Shown one piece after another: positions 50,676 through 58,884 of a stretch of DNA of 64,000 bases. The position numbers and the translations under genes were made by a program. How positions within the stretch are numbered: position 1 is the stretch's first letter; each line of letters opens with the position of its first letter. Source of the DNA: an uncultured Lachnospiraceae bacterium (GTDB lineage: Bacteria > Bacillota > Clostridia > Lachnospirales > Lachnospiraceae); NCBI GenBank assembly GCA_947178125.1, contig CAMWXB010000008.1, forward strand, positions 31,258 to 95,257, in the 5' to 3' direction. The notes beneath the pieces are model-generated. The model made no database searches. It had not been told where the DNA came from and worked only from the letters and a program-made list of their open reading frames with translations.

Positions 50676-50707
50676 AGCACCGCCAGACGATTCAGTCTGG
50701 CGGTGCT
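50676..50707 (+). terminator. Bidirectional intrinsic terminator
   Basis: AGCACCGCCAGAC and GTCTGGCGGTGCT form a perfect 13-bp stem with a 6-base loop. T-rich tracts lie on both sides, so it can serve both the Xre gene and the convergent apbE. Confidence 0.9.
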
Positions 50708-50713
50708 GTTTCA

Positions 50714-51751
50714 TTACAGACCGCTCGAATAGTGCAGGACATAATCCTTTGTAATGAACACCGCTTCTACATCCTCCAGAGATTCGACAAGGCGCATTCC
50801 TTCTTCCGGCCCAAGGATAAAGCAGGTCGTGGAAAGGGCATCGCCCATCGTAGAAGAATCCGAGAGAATGGTGACGCCAAGGAGTGTATTCTGTACCGGA
50901 TAACCGTTTGAAGTGTCCAGAATATGATGGTACAGCGTATCGTCCTGATAAAAATACCGTTCGTAAACGCCGGAAGAGACAACGGACCTGTCGGAAACGG
51001 GGAGAGCAGTGATGGGCGTTCCCTGTGCCTCAAAAGGCATTTGTATGCCGAACTGGAAAGGCGAACCGTCCGGTCTTTGGCCGACGGCCAACAGATTGCC
51101 GCCCAGATTGATGATGGCGCTTTCGATATTTTGGGAAAGCAGATATTCTTTTAATTGATCGGCAATATAGCCCTTGGCGATAAAACCGAGACTGATCCGG
51201 CTTTCCGGGTCGAGCAGGGTGACAGTATTACCTTCGATTAGCAGATTGTGGTAATCGACATGGCTGAGTGCTTCCGAGATTGCGGCCTGATCAGGGATTC
51301 TGTCTGATGTCCCGGCGGAAGGGGTATCCAGAGCTGTTGATGCGGAAGGAGCGGTCTGGGCGGAGCCGGATTCGTCCGAATGAAAATTCCACAGGGAGCT
51401 GACCGTTTCCATTGTTAGATCGATGCGTCCTTCGGTCATTTCGCAGTAAGTCAGGGCAGTTTTTAGCAGCGAGGCGGTCTCATCGGAAACAATCACGGGT
51501 TTTCCGCCGCTGTGATTGATATTCCAGATATCGGAACCTTCTACAGTGGGACTGAGCATTTTTTCATAGGTTTCTGCTAACTGCATACATCCGTCAAGAC
51601 AATTTTCTTTTTTGGCATCATAGATAGTGACCTGAATGACCGTGTCAAAATAAAATCCGGTTCTGGAAACCGGCTCCGTATTTGCGCTACATCCGTTTAA
51701 AAGTGGAAGAAACATGGTAAGAATCAGGAATATGGATATTTTTTTTCTCAT
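50714..51751 (-). CDS. apbE: FAD:protein FMN transferase (ApbE), lipoprotein
   Basis: Attaches FMN covalently to Ser/Thr of target flavoproteins outside the membrane. A lipoprotein signal (residues 1-21, LLNGC) leads to the ApbE domain: GFYFDTVIQVTIYD, the LGFIAKGYIADQL motif near residue 195, INLGGNLLAVG near residue 218, VSSGVYERYF and the metal site around DTSNGYP and DALSTTCFILG near residue 310. At 345 residues it is normal, with a Ser/Ala-rich insert at about 127-150. RnfD and RnfG in this window carry its acceptor motif (DxxS/TGAT). It lies 13 kb from rnf and is transcribed away from a long hairpin. Confidence 0.95.
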   Translation of the reverse strand: MRKKISIFLILTMFLPLLNGCSANTEPVSRTGFYFDTVIQVTIYDAKKENCLDGCMQLAETYEKMLSPTVEGSDIWNINHSGGKPVIVSDETASLLKTALTYCEMTEGRIDLTMETVSSLWNFHSDESGSAQTAPSASTALDTPSAGTSDRIPDQAAISEALSHVDYHNLLIEGNTVTLLDPESRISLGFIAKGYIADQLKEYLLSQNIESAIINLGGNLLAVGQRPDGSPFQFGIQMPFEAQGTPITALPVSDRSVVSSGVYERYFYQDDTLYHHILDTSNGYPVQNTLLGVTILSDSSTMGDALSTTCFILGPEEGMRLVESLEDVEAVFITKDYVLHYSSGL

Positions 51752-51782
51752 AGAAGGTATCCTTTCCTTTCATTTAAGGTAT

Positions 51783-51965
51783 TTACGTTTCAACCGACGG
51801 CCGCGGAGCATATGCAGTTCCTGCGACGGCCCTTGAAGAGCGTCGGTACTTAGTGAAAAAGGCGCTTTGCGGCTTTTGAACTTAGTACCGCTACTGCTCT
51901 TCGTGGAGCGGAAGCGTGCCGTCAAAGGAACTGCATATGCTCCGCGGCCGTCGGCTGAAACGTAA
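51783..51965 (+). repeat. Long hairpin element, copy 2 (plus orientation)
   Basis: Arms 51783-51821 and 51927-51965 pair over 39 bases with one mismatch. The internal loop (GCGACGGCCCTTGA on the left, GTGGAGCGGAAGCGTGCC on the right) and the apical part (GGTACTTAGTG onward, about 45 bases) are nearly identical to copy 1, but the inner stem is GAAGAGC/GCTCTTC and the outer arms differ. It lies between the divergent apbE and GH25 genes in a 400-base gap. Confidence 0.88.
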
Positions 51966-51995
51966 CTTTAGCAAAGGTTTCCATCTCAACAAAAG

Positions 51996-52024
51996 TTGTC
52001 AATCCGGGTATTTCGTGATAGAAT
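51996..52024 (+). promoter_or_regulatory. Promoter for the GH25 gene
   Basis: TTGTCA (51996-52001) and TAGAAT (52019-52024), spacer 17, with TG before the -10. A second TATAAT lies at 52055-52060 with a weaker -35. Confidence 0.6.
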
Positions 52025-52104
52025 ATCTCTGTTCCTTAATTTTCATAACAGTATTATAATAGATGGAGCGTTTTTTTTCCATTCTATTTGTGAACGATTT
52101 TACG

Positions 52105-52154
52105 CCTGCGGACCAAAGTCCGCAGGTTGAGAGAAAGGCGTGGTCATTAGTATG
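52105..52154 (+). promoter_or_regulatory. Hairpin plus double-start element at the GH25 gene
   Basis: CCTGCGGAC with GTCCGCAGG (52105-52126) is a perfect 9-bp hairpin whose 3' side begins CAGGTTGAGAGAAAGG. A GTG at 52140 and in-frame ATG at 52152 follow. It closely matches the cmk element at 27161. Confidence 0.7.
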
Positions 52155-53297
52155 AGATTACCTGGTGACGATGGGAGACGTACAAACAGTCATTCCATCT
52201 TTTATATGATAATCGGTGTATCCGCATTTGTATTGATACTGCTGCTTGTTGTCATGCAGAATAATGACAAGGGCAAAAAAGGCAGTGGAGAACCGGTTCC
52301 GGATGTTGTGCAGCAGGAAGCAGCGGCGGAGCCGGAAGTCGCAGAAACGGAATCGGAGCAGAAACTGCGTGCGGAAGATTTGAGTTTCTGGGGCATGTAT
52401 CCGCCGGAGGGAAATAAGACGGAGAAAACGCAGACGGGCGCTCAGAATGCGGACTCACAGAACGAGACGGAGGAGGAATCCGGTACTGATACGGAGAAAA
52501 AAGAAGAAGTCGTACAGGAGGACCCGTCCACGGACGGCAAGCATACGCTCGTGAAAACTTCTGACGGCCAGGAAGAATGGGTGCTGATCAGTCCGTATCT
52601 GACGAAAAATACTTATGATTTCAAGAATCTTTCGGAAAGTGCGAATCTGCGGAAATATACGGATAACGGAAAGAAAATCTCCCGTGTGGGAGTCGATATT
52701 TCCAAGCATAACGGTCAGGTCAATTTTAACAGTATTAAGGCGGCAGGAGTCGATTATGTCATGCTGCGGCTCGGTGCAAGAGGTTACAGTACCGGACAGC
52801 TTTCATTGGATGATAATTTTGTGGAAAATATGGAGGCGGCAATAGAAGCGGGGCTGGATATCGGTGTATATTTTTATTCGCAGGCAATATCCCAGGATGA
52901 GGTCATGCAGGAAGCGAATTTTGTGATACAGAATCTGGAGCCGTACAGGGCGCATATCACCTATCCGGTAGCCTTCGATATGGAGAATGTGGCAAATGAT
53001 ACAGCGAGGATCGACGGGCTTTCCAGAGATGACAAAACGGCGATTGCCGCAACTTTTCTGAGCGGTATGCAGGCGGCGGGTTATATTCCGATGGTCTATG
53101 GCAACAAAGAATGGCTGATTAAAAATATCGACCTTGCGAAGCTTCAGGATTATGATGTATGGCTTTCGCAGGAGCAGGATATCCCGGATTATCCATACCA
53201 GTTCGCGATGTGGCAGTATACAACAACGGGCGTGCTGAACGGTGTAACGGGGGATGCCAGTCTGAATCTATGCTTTGTTGATTATTCAGACAGATAA
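52152..53297 (+). CDS. Membrane-anchored GH25-type lysozyme (muramidase)
   Basis: A 381-residue protein likely to cut peptidoglycan between MurNAc and GlcNAc outside the cell. One membrane helix (about 16-35), then an acidic, low-complexity stalk (about 40-130), then the GH25 domain: VGVDISKHNG (catalytic-face Asp), YVMLRLGARGY, GVYFYSQAIS and the acidic pair in AFDMEN, ending FAMWQYTTTG. Start 52152 is preferred over GTG 52140. The last 16 bases overlap the convergent AP2-type gene. The membrane anchor suggests a growth or remodelling role rather than secretion. Confidence 0.88.
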   Translation: MRLPGDDGRRTNSHSIFYMIIGVSAFVLILLLVVMQNNDKGKKGSGEPVPDVVQQEAAAEPEVAETESEQKLRAEDLSFWGMYPPEGNKTEKTQTGAQNADSQNETEEESGTDTEKKEEVVQEDPSTDGKHTLVKTSDGQEEWVLISPYLTKNTYDFKNLSESANLRKYTDNGKKISRVGVDISKHNGQVNFNSIKAAGVDYVMLRLGARGYSTGQLSLDDNFVENMEAAIEAGLDIGVYFYSQAISQDEVMQEANFVIQNLEPYRAHITYPVAFDMENVANDTARIDGLSRDDKTAIAATFLSGMQAAGYIPMVYGNKEWLIKNIDLAKLQDYDVWLSQEQDIPDYPYQFAMWQYTTTGVLNGVTGDASLNLCFVDYSDR

Positions 53298-54076
53298 TGC
53301 TCGATTTTGGGCGAAATTTGAATAGCGGTGTATAAGTCGGCGTAAGCAGCGGGAGACATACCTTCCATGTAATTTGGGGTATAAGCCTTCTTTACGCCGG
53401 CTTTTTTCAGGAAGTCGATGGCTTTGTTATAGGCAATGGCGGCTTCTTCTTCCGTCTGATAGACGCCGACCGTGTAGTTTCCGTTGACATGAATCTTTGT
53501 CCTGTATAAAAGTCTGCCGTTTTGGTGGAAAGAGGAGACGCCGTGATAGGCATTTAAAATCTCAATATTCTCATAGCGGTAATCGTTGGTATTTCCATTG
53601 ATGAAGCGGTAATCTTTATCCTGTACGGCATAATTCTTGATGCCGTAACGGCTCATGATATTAATCTGCATACCATAATCAGCAACAAAATAATGCCCGC
53701 CCCGGCAGGAAATCTTATGATTGGAATAGTAAAACAAATCGTCCCTGTCGAAGATAAAGAAATGGGAAGGAGAAAAAAAATAATAGAAAAAGGCGGGACG
53801 TATATAAATCGGATTGGAAAAATAGAGCCCATTGTCTCTGAAATTAATCAGACAGACCCATTTTTCAAAAAAAAGAACGGAATCCGCGCGATAATTATTA
53901 ATTTCCAGGCTTTTATCCTGCAGGATGCGATTTGCAAGCAGATAAGCGTCATGTGCGGCCTCCATCGTATCATAGCTGCCAAGACTGATATGCTTTGCGC
54001 GATAAGTTAAAGAAGAACGGTAATAAATTGTGCCGTTTTTCTTTTTTGTCTGATAAACACCGGGTAACTGCGGCAT
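53282..54076 (-). CDS. AP2-domain protein with degenerate HNH centre
   Basis: A 264-residue protein. AP2-like DNA-binding repeats lie at residues about 5-50 (GVYQTKKKNGTIYYRSSLTY, then HISLGSYDTMEAAHDAYLLA) and about 190-235 (GVSSFHQNGRLLYRTKIHV, then YTVGVYQTEEEAAIAYNKAI). Before the second lies INGNTNDYRYENIEILN, which matches the middle of an HNH-AP2 homing endonuclease (NGNxxDNRxENLxx), but the catalytic HH or DH pair is absent. It is thus probably a DNA-binding protein derived from such a nuclease. ATG 54076 has GGAG 8 bases upstream. It overlaps the GH25 gene end by 16 bases. Confidence 0.7.
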   Translation of the reverse strand: MPQLPGVYQTKKKNGTIYYRSSLTYRAKHISLGSYDTMEAAHDAYLLANRILQDKSLEINNYRADSVLFFEKWVCLINFRDNGLYFSNPIYIRPAFFYYFFSPSHFFIFDRDDLFYYSNHKISCRGGHYFVADYGMQINIMSRYGIKNYAVQDKDYRFINGNTNDYRYENIEILNAYHGVSSFHQNGRLLYRTKIHVNGNYTVGVYQTEEEAAIAYNKAIDFLKKAGVKKAYTPNYMEGMSPAAYADLYTAIQISPKIEHYLSE

Positions 54077-54178
54077 CGTAAATCTCCAATCTTTAGAAAT
54101 ATTTCTTAATATTGGCATTAGTATAACATATTTTTCCGGATTTCTGTATAAAATATTACAGATGTATTAAGGACGAAA

Positions 54179-54255
54179 AGAAATTCTAAGATGCTTATGG
54201 AACAGCATCCAAGGATTTCTAAGTTTTGGCCGAAAGAATTGCCTGTGGCGATTCT
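54179..54255 (+). repeat. Paired-hairpin repeat upstream of the SleB gene
   Basis: Hairpin 1 (54179-54220) pairs AGAAAT with ATTTCT and ATGCT with AGCAT; hairpin 2 (54235-54255) is AGAATTGCC/GGCGATTCT. The flanks CGAAAGAAT and GATTCTTCCAG are the same as at 33711-33740. Confidence 0.65.
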
Positions 54256-54337
54256 TCCAGGCAGGTTTTCTGGGTGAGAGCAGTTTTTTTCTGTAAATTG
54301 AGACAAGTTATATATGGAAATAGGAGAGAGAAGTTAT

Positions 54338-54958
54338 ATGTATAAGCGAAGTTTAACGAAATTACTTTTGATGAGTATGATCTTTATGGCTTCATGGATT
54401 TGTCTGAAGGAGCTTAAATTGAACCGGGTGGCTGCGACACAGGCGTTTCGTATGGAATATTTGACGGCGACACAGGAAGAGGATAAGAAGAGTTTTCTGG
54501 AAGTAGTCGCCTGTGTGGCATCCGGACAGCGGGTCGTGGATTATGAAGTGCTGGAGAAGACAATGAAGTATCATTTGTCGGAGCAGGATCATGAGGCCCT
54601 GCTCCGAATCGTGGAGGCGGAGGCCGGCGGCGAGGATTCGGACGGAAAACTGCTCGTGGCAAACGTCGTACTGAACCGTGTTAACAGTGAGAAATTTCCT
54701 GATACAGTGACGGAGGTGGTCATGCAGAAAGAGCAGGGAGTCGCGCAATTTAGCCCAACTGTGGACGGGCGTTTCCAGAATGTTACGGTCAGCCAGAGTA
54801 CTTATGAGGCAGTTGAACGGGCGCTTTATGGAGAGGATATCTCGCAGGGAGCATTATATTTCTGTGCGAGGGAGAAAGCGGATTCCACGAAAGTTAAATG
54901 GTTCGATCAGAAACTGACCAAACTTTTTTCCTATGGAAATCACGAGTTTTTCATGTAA
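54338..54958 (+). CDS. SleB-type cell wall hydrolase
   Basis: A 206-residue secreted or anchored hydrolase of the spore cortex-lytic SleB family. A signal or anchor helix is at residues about 7-25. The catalytic domain (about 85-206) shows LLRIVEAEAGGEDSDGKLLV with the likely catalytic Glu, NVVLNRVNSEKFPDTV, then QFSPTVDGRF and GALYFCAREKA. The usual N-terminal peptidoglycan-binding domain is missing. ATG 54338 follows AGGAGAGAGAAG; ATG 54314 is in frame but has no good site. Spore germination or cell-wall maintenance are both possible. Confidence 0.87.
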   Translation: MYKRSLTKLLLMSMIFMASWICLKELKLNRVAATQAFRMEYLTATQEEDKKSFLEVVACVASGQRVVDYEVLEKTMKYHLSEQDHEALLRIVEAEAGGEDSDGKLLVANVVLNRVNSEKFPDTVTEVVMQKEQGVAQFSPTVDGRFQNVTVSQSTYEAVERALYGEDISQGALYFCAREKADSTKVKWFDQKLTKLFSYGNHEFFM

Positions 54959-54965
54959 ATCCGGA

Positions 54966-54994
54966 TTGCCATAGTTAAAAGGTGGTGCTATAAT
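54966..54994 (+). promoter_or_regulatory. Promoter of the three-gene unknown membrane unit
   Basis: TTGCCA (54966-54971) and TATAAT (54989-54994) with a 17-base spacer; TGC before the -10 gives an extended -10. The first ATG is at 55053. Confidence 0.7.
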
Positions 54995-55052
54995 TAATTC
55001 ATGCGCGTTAAGGCGCAAAATATTTATATGAGATGGAAGGAGATACATAGCG

Positions 55053-55640
55053 ATGAAAGAAGAAACTGCAAAATTTAAGAAATACGGAGGATTTTTTTGG
55101 GCATTATTGCTGGGAATTGGTTTTGGTGTGCCTTTTCTCATTTCACTGATCATTTGCCTGTTTTCCGAAGGGCCGTTTCGGGTGGATGTTTTTCTCGCAC
55201 TAGGCCTTGTTTTTGCTTTTTTTGCATGGATCATCCTGCTCATGATGATCGGCTATGGAAGCCTTACAAAGATTTTTGTAAACCGTACTGCGGATAAAAT
55301 AGAAGAACTGCCTTACTGTTTTAACAGTTCTTTTTCAAGCAGAGGAGGCATTCTGTTTATCGATGTGGAAGGCGGTATGATTGGATATATCTCTGCATAC
55401 AATCCGATGGAGATTCAGGTGTTTAGCGCATCCAGAATCGAGAAGCCGCAGACCATTGCATCGACAATGTCAGGTGTTCGTTTCGTATTCTATCTGGACG
55501 GAAAGAAAATGACGGTCTGGACACTCATCAGCAATCGGATGGTCAACCTCAAATCCGGCATGGGTGCGGAGGCGGTATCGAAAGCGGATGCTTTTGTTGA
55601 ACTTCTGTCAGCGGCCAAAAGAAATGCGGAGGCCAGATAA
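55053..55640 (+). CDS. Unknown membrane protein, first of three
   Basis: A 195-residue protein that I do not recognise. Two membrane helices (about 13-36 and 46-69) at the N-terminus are followed by a cytoplasmic domain of strands (ILFIDVEGGMIGYISAYNPM, then VRFVFYLDGKKMTVWTLIS) and a helical end. GATGGAAGGAG lies 14 bases before the ATG. The next gene starts 3 bases after the stop, so the unit 55053-56855 is an operon. Confidence 0.75.
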   Translation: MKEETAKFKKYGGFFWALLLGIGFGVPFLISLIICLFSEGPFRVDVFLALGLVFAFFAWIILLMMIGYGSLTKIFVNRTADKIEELPYCFNSSFSSRGGILFIDVEGGMIGYISAYNPMEIQVFSASRIEKPQTIASTMSGVRFVFYLDGKKMTVWTLISNRMVNLKSGMGAEAVSKADAFVELLSAAKRNAEAR

Positions 55641-55642
55641 AG

Positions 55643-56110
55643 ATGGGCAGTCTGTCATATTATCTGCCGGTGCTCATTATTGTAGTTGTTATCGGCGCGG
55701 TACTGGTATTTGGAATTTATTTTGTTCGGGAATATCTCAGGATACGCAAAGATGGTTCTACCTGTATATATTGTAAAGCGGAGGCTGCCAAAGAGTCGCC
55801 GCGTACTTATTTGTTTCTGCTGCCCATTTCTTTTGGAGATACTTATGATAATGCGGAAAAATATCTGCTTTCGCATATGGTTCCGATCATGGGAAGAGAA
55901 CAGATACCGACCGGCCGCCGTGCCTGTAAAATAGAAGTTCACCTCTGCTCCAAGTGCAATAAGAGACAGGTAGTCATCGAGGATTTTCTTCTGGTACGGG
56001 GTGAGGATTATATGAAAGAATATTATAAATTTTCTTATGAAAAATTCCGTCCCCTGCTGGAAAGATGGGAGGAAATGGAAAGGAGTACAGGTCCGGGATA
56101 CCGGATGTGA
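55643..56110 (+). CDS. Unknown membrane protein with zinc-ribbon-like cysteines
   Basis: A 155-residue protein, unrecognised. One N-terminal helix (about 6-28), then CIYCKAEA near residue 41 and CSKCNKRQ near residue 102 as the two halves of a possible zinc site on the cytoplasmic side, separated by about 55 residues. The end is helical and charged. It lies between two other unknown membrane genes and overlaps neither; gaps are 2 and 13 bases. Confidence 0.72.
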   Translation: MGSLSYYLPVLIIVVVIGAVLVFGIYFVREYLRIRKDGSTCIYCKAEAAKESPRTYLFLLPISFGDTYDNAEKYLLSHMVPIMGREQIPTGRRACKIEVHLCSKCNKRQVVIEDFLLVRGEDYMKEYYKFSYEKFRPLLERWEEMERSTGPGYRM

Positions 56111-56123
56111 AAAGAGGGGCATT

Positions 56124-56855
56124 ATGAAGAAAAAAGTAACTAAGTTTTTGGAATTTGTTGTAGTGATTATTTCTCTGGTGATCGGTGTTCTGGCAGCAAG
56201 GAAGTTTCCGTTTGAATCTATGCTGCGGGGAAAAGAAGAACCGGTCACGCTGGCGATGACCGAAGAAGGGCTGCAGGAAGATTTTGTCGGAATGCCTGCG
56301 GCCGATGATATTCCACGGATTGAGGATGCGGAAAGCTGGGAAGATACATGGCAGACGAGTTGTGTGACAGTCGAACCGTTGGAAATCATATCGACGGGAG
56401 TCGGTGCGCGTCATCCTTGGGTTGATGCCTATACGAGAACCAGACGGGGCGGCCAGAGATATCGTCCTGATGTTTCCGACATGGCGTTTGATGTGCTGGA
56501 TGAATACGGAGAATATTTTTTGCTCCAGCTGCCTGACAAGTCATATATTCTTGCACAGATTTCTACAGATGACGCGAGGGCGCTGAAAGCGGGTAAGAAG
56601 GTCGTGCTTCCAATCGGAAAAAAGACGGGGGTTTATCAACAGGCGCTTAGAGATATGGATGAACTTTGCCAGAAGTATGATGTGAATACGGACGGCGTAT
56701 TTTACTGCATCAATGATAAATGGAATGAAGAGCACGAATTTCTCGTTCAAGTGCTGCACATCGGCAGCGTTTTTCTGGTAGCGCTTGTACTCGGCAGTAT
56801 TCTGATTACGATTGTTGATAAGGTGATGAAGCAGAAGGATGAATTAGAGGAATAA
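56124..56855 (+). CDS. Unknown membrane protein, third of three
   Basis: A 243-residue protein, unrecognised. A helix near the N-terminus (about 8-26) and another near the C-terminus (about 211-234) bracket an extracytoplasmic domain of about 180 residues with a strand-rich core (FDVLDEYGEYFLLQLPDKSY). GAGGGGC precedes ATG 56124; an in-frame start upstream would overlap the previous gene. The thrC gene follows with a double-ATG element, so may be separately translated. Confidence 0.72.
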   Translation: MKKKVTKFLEFVVVIISLVIGVLAARKFPFESMLRGKEEPVTLAMTEEGLQEDFVGMPAADDIPRIEDAESWEDTWQTSCVTVEPLEIISTGVGARHPWVDAYTRTRRGGQRYRPDVSDMAFDVLDEYGEYFLLQLPDKSYILAQISTDDARALKAGKKVVLPIGKKTGVYQQALRDMDELCQKYDVNTDGVFYCINDKWNEEHEFLVQVLHIGSVFLVALVLGSILITIVDKVMKQKDELEE

Positions 56856-56868
56856 AAGACCGGAACCG

Positions 56869-56900
56869 CAGGTTGAGAGAAAGGCATGGTTATTAAAATG
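56869..56900 (+). promoter_or_regulatory. Double-ATG start element at thrC
   Basis: CAGGTTGAGAGAAAGG, one base, ATG 56886, and in-frame ATG 56898, which gives the common threonine synthase start M-E-V-F-Y. It is close to identical to the scpB and GH25 elements. Confidence 0.7.
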
Positions 56901-58388
56901 GAAGTTTTCTACAAAAGTACGAGAAATGATGAAAAGAAAGTACAGGCTTCACAGGCCATTTTGAAAGGGCTGTCCGAAGACGGCGGACTGTTTGTTCCGG
57001 AGCATATTCCTGCTCTGGATAAGTCATTTAAAGAAATGGCCGATATGAGTTATCAGGAAATCGCCTATGAAGTCATGAAGCTGTTTCTGACCGATTTTAC
57101 GGAAGAGGAATTAAAAAGCTGTATTAAAAAAGCCTATGATTCCAAGTTCGATACAGAGGAGATTGCGCCGTTAGCGGAAGCGGATAACGCATATTATCTG
57201 GAATTGTTCCATGGTGCGACGATCGCGTTCAAGGATATGGCTTTATCCATTCTGCCGCATTTGATGATAACGGCAGCAAAGAAAAATCATGTAAAAGAGG
57301 AAATCGTCATTTTAACGGCAACCTCAGGGGATACAGGAAAGGCAGCGCTTGCCGGTTTTGCCGATGTAGAGGGAACGAAGATTATTGTCTTTTATCCGAA
57401 GAACGGTGTCAGCCCGATTCAGGAAAAGCAGATGGTGACACAGAAAGGGAACAATACTTTTGTTATCGGGATTCATGGTAACTTCGATGATGCCCAGACC
57501 GGCGTTAAAAAGATTTTTTCCGATAAGGAGCTGGAACAGACGATGCTTCAGAAAGGTTATCGTTTTTCTTCCGCCAATTCCATTAATATCGGACGTCTCG
57601 TACCGCAGATCGTGTATTATGTATATGCCTATGCAAAATTGCTGCAGAATGGAAAAATAGCGGATGGAGAAGAAGTGAATGTTGTCGTTCCGACCGGGAA
57701 TTTCGGCAATATTCTGGCAGCTTTTTATGCAAAAAATATGGGTGTACCGATTGCAAAACTGATTTGTGCATCCAATGAAAATAAAGTATTATATGATTTC
57801 TTCCGTACCGGAAGTTATGACCGGAACCGGGAATTTATGCTGACCAGTTCTCCTTCCATGGATATTCTGATTTCTAGCAACCTGGAACGTCTGATCTATC
57901 GGATTGCCGGAAACGATGCGAAGAAGAATGCGGAGTTTATGGCGGCTTTATCGCAGACCGGGCAATATCGGATTACGGAGGAAATGGGCGGCCGGCTGGC
58001 GGACTTCTATGGAAATTACGCGAGTGAGCAGGAGACGGCGGCCAGAATCAAAGAATTGTATGAGAAAGCAGGATATGTGATAGATACGCATACGGCAGTG
58101 GCGAGTGTGGTCTGCCAGAAATATCGGGAAGAAACAGGAGATACGAGAAAGACGGTCATTGCATCGACTGCGAGTCCGTTCAAATTTACGAGAAGCGTTA
58201 TGAACGCAATCGATTCCAAATACGACAGTATGACGGATTTTGAACTGGTCGATGAACTTTCCAGGCTGGCAAATGTAAAGGTGCCAAATGCGATTGAGGA
58301 AATCAGGACGGCTCCGGTTGTACATGATACGGTCTGTGAAAAAGAAGAAATGAAGCAGACAGTGGAAAAGATTCTTGGCATTTCATAA
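56898..58388 (+). CDS. thrC: Threonine synthase
   Basis: PLP enzyme converting O-phosphohomoserine to threonine. The N-terminus MEVFYKSTRNDEKKVQASQA is followed by the LFHGATIAFKDMALSILP motif, whose Lys near residue 112 binds PLP. Later motifs are ILTATSGDTGKAALAGF, VFYPKNGVSPIQEKQM, VVPTGNFGNILAAFYA and the SSPSMDILISSNLERL end. At 496 residues it belongs to the longer class (with an N-terminal extension). No other threonine-pathway gene is next to it. The start at 56898 is preferred over 56886. Confidence 0.96.
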   Translation: MEVFYKSTRNDEKKVQASQAILKGLSEDGGLFVPEHIPALDKSFKEMADMSYQEIAYEVMKLFLTDFTEEELKSCIKKAYDSKFDTEEIAPLAEADNAYYLELFHGATIAFKDMALSILPHLMITAAKKNHVKEEIVILTATSGDTGKAALAGFADVEGTKIIVFYPKNGVSPIQEKQMVTQKGNNTFVIGIHGNFDDAQTGVKKIFSDKELEQTMLQKGYRFSSANSINIGRLVPQIVYYVYAYAKLLQNGKIADGEEVNVVVPTGNFGNILAAFYAKNMGVPIAKLICASNENKVLYDFFRTGSYDRNREFMLTSSPSMDILISSNLERLIYRIAGNDAKKNAEFMAALSQTGQYRITEEMGGRLADFYGNYASEQETAARIKELYEKAGYVIDTHTAVASVVCQKYREETGDTRKTVIASTASPFKFTRSVMNAIDSKYDSMTDFELVDELSRLANVKVPNAIEEIRTAPVVHDTVCEKEEMKQTVEKILGIS

Positions 58389-58422
58389 ACGACTATTTAA
58401 GGGATAAGGAGAAGAAAGAACA

Positions 58423-58770
58423 GTGTACAGTTTTATTGATATTTTATGTATCATTGGTGGCGGATATCTGGTATATGCCGGAATTGTCATGAAAACACAG
58501 GGGAAGATTGTCAATAATGTTGTTATGAATAAAGGGGCCGATGAAAGCGCACTGCGCGATAAGGACGGATTTATTCAGTATTTATACTTAAAGCTGATCA
58601 TCATCGGCGCGGTCGTTATGTTGGCCGGAGCCGCGAACATGGTGAATGATTTGACGATGCAGTCGGCGATTCTGGCGACGGTCTTGAACTGCGCCTTTGC
58701 AGTGGCAATTATAGTCTATGCGGTATTTATCAATAAGGCGCTGAAGAAGTTTTTGAAATATCCTAGGTAA
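58423..58770 (+). CDS. Unknown small membrane protein
   Basis: A 115-residue protein with three membrane segments (about 4-22, 50-68 and 75-102), unrecognised. The start is a GTG with AAGGAGAAGAAAG upstream. It follows thrC by 34 bases and is probably co-transcribed with it. The segment between the first two helices is charged and would lie on one side of the membrane. A strong terminator follows. Confidence 0.72.
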   Translation: MYSFIDILCIIGGGYLVYAGIVMKTQGKIVNNVVMNKGADESALRDKDGFIQYLYLKLIIIGAVVMLAGAANMVNDLTMQSAILATVLNCAFAVAIIVYAVFINKALKKFLKYPR

Positions 58771-58773
58771 TGA

Positions 58774-58862
58774 AGATTTTCTAAGGCGCTAAAGGATACC
58801 GCCTAAGAAAATCTAAGTCATTCCCGGCAGAATGTCTCTAACGAGCCGTTCTGCTTTTTTTC
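58774..58862 (+). repeat. Paired-hairpin repeat acting as terminator
   Basis: Hairpin 1 pairs AGATTTTCT with AGAAAATCT and GGCG with CGCC (58774-58814). Hairpin 2 (58827-58854) is GCAGAA/TTCTGC, then TTTTTTT. It shares AGTCATTCCC and GCAGAATGTCTCT with the double copy at 60500-60643. It lies between two convergent genes. Confidence 0.8.
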
Positions 58863-58884
58863 TGTTTTTTGAAGTGGTTCGTTT

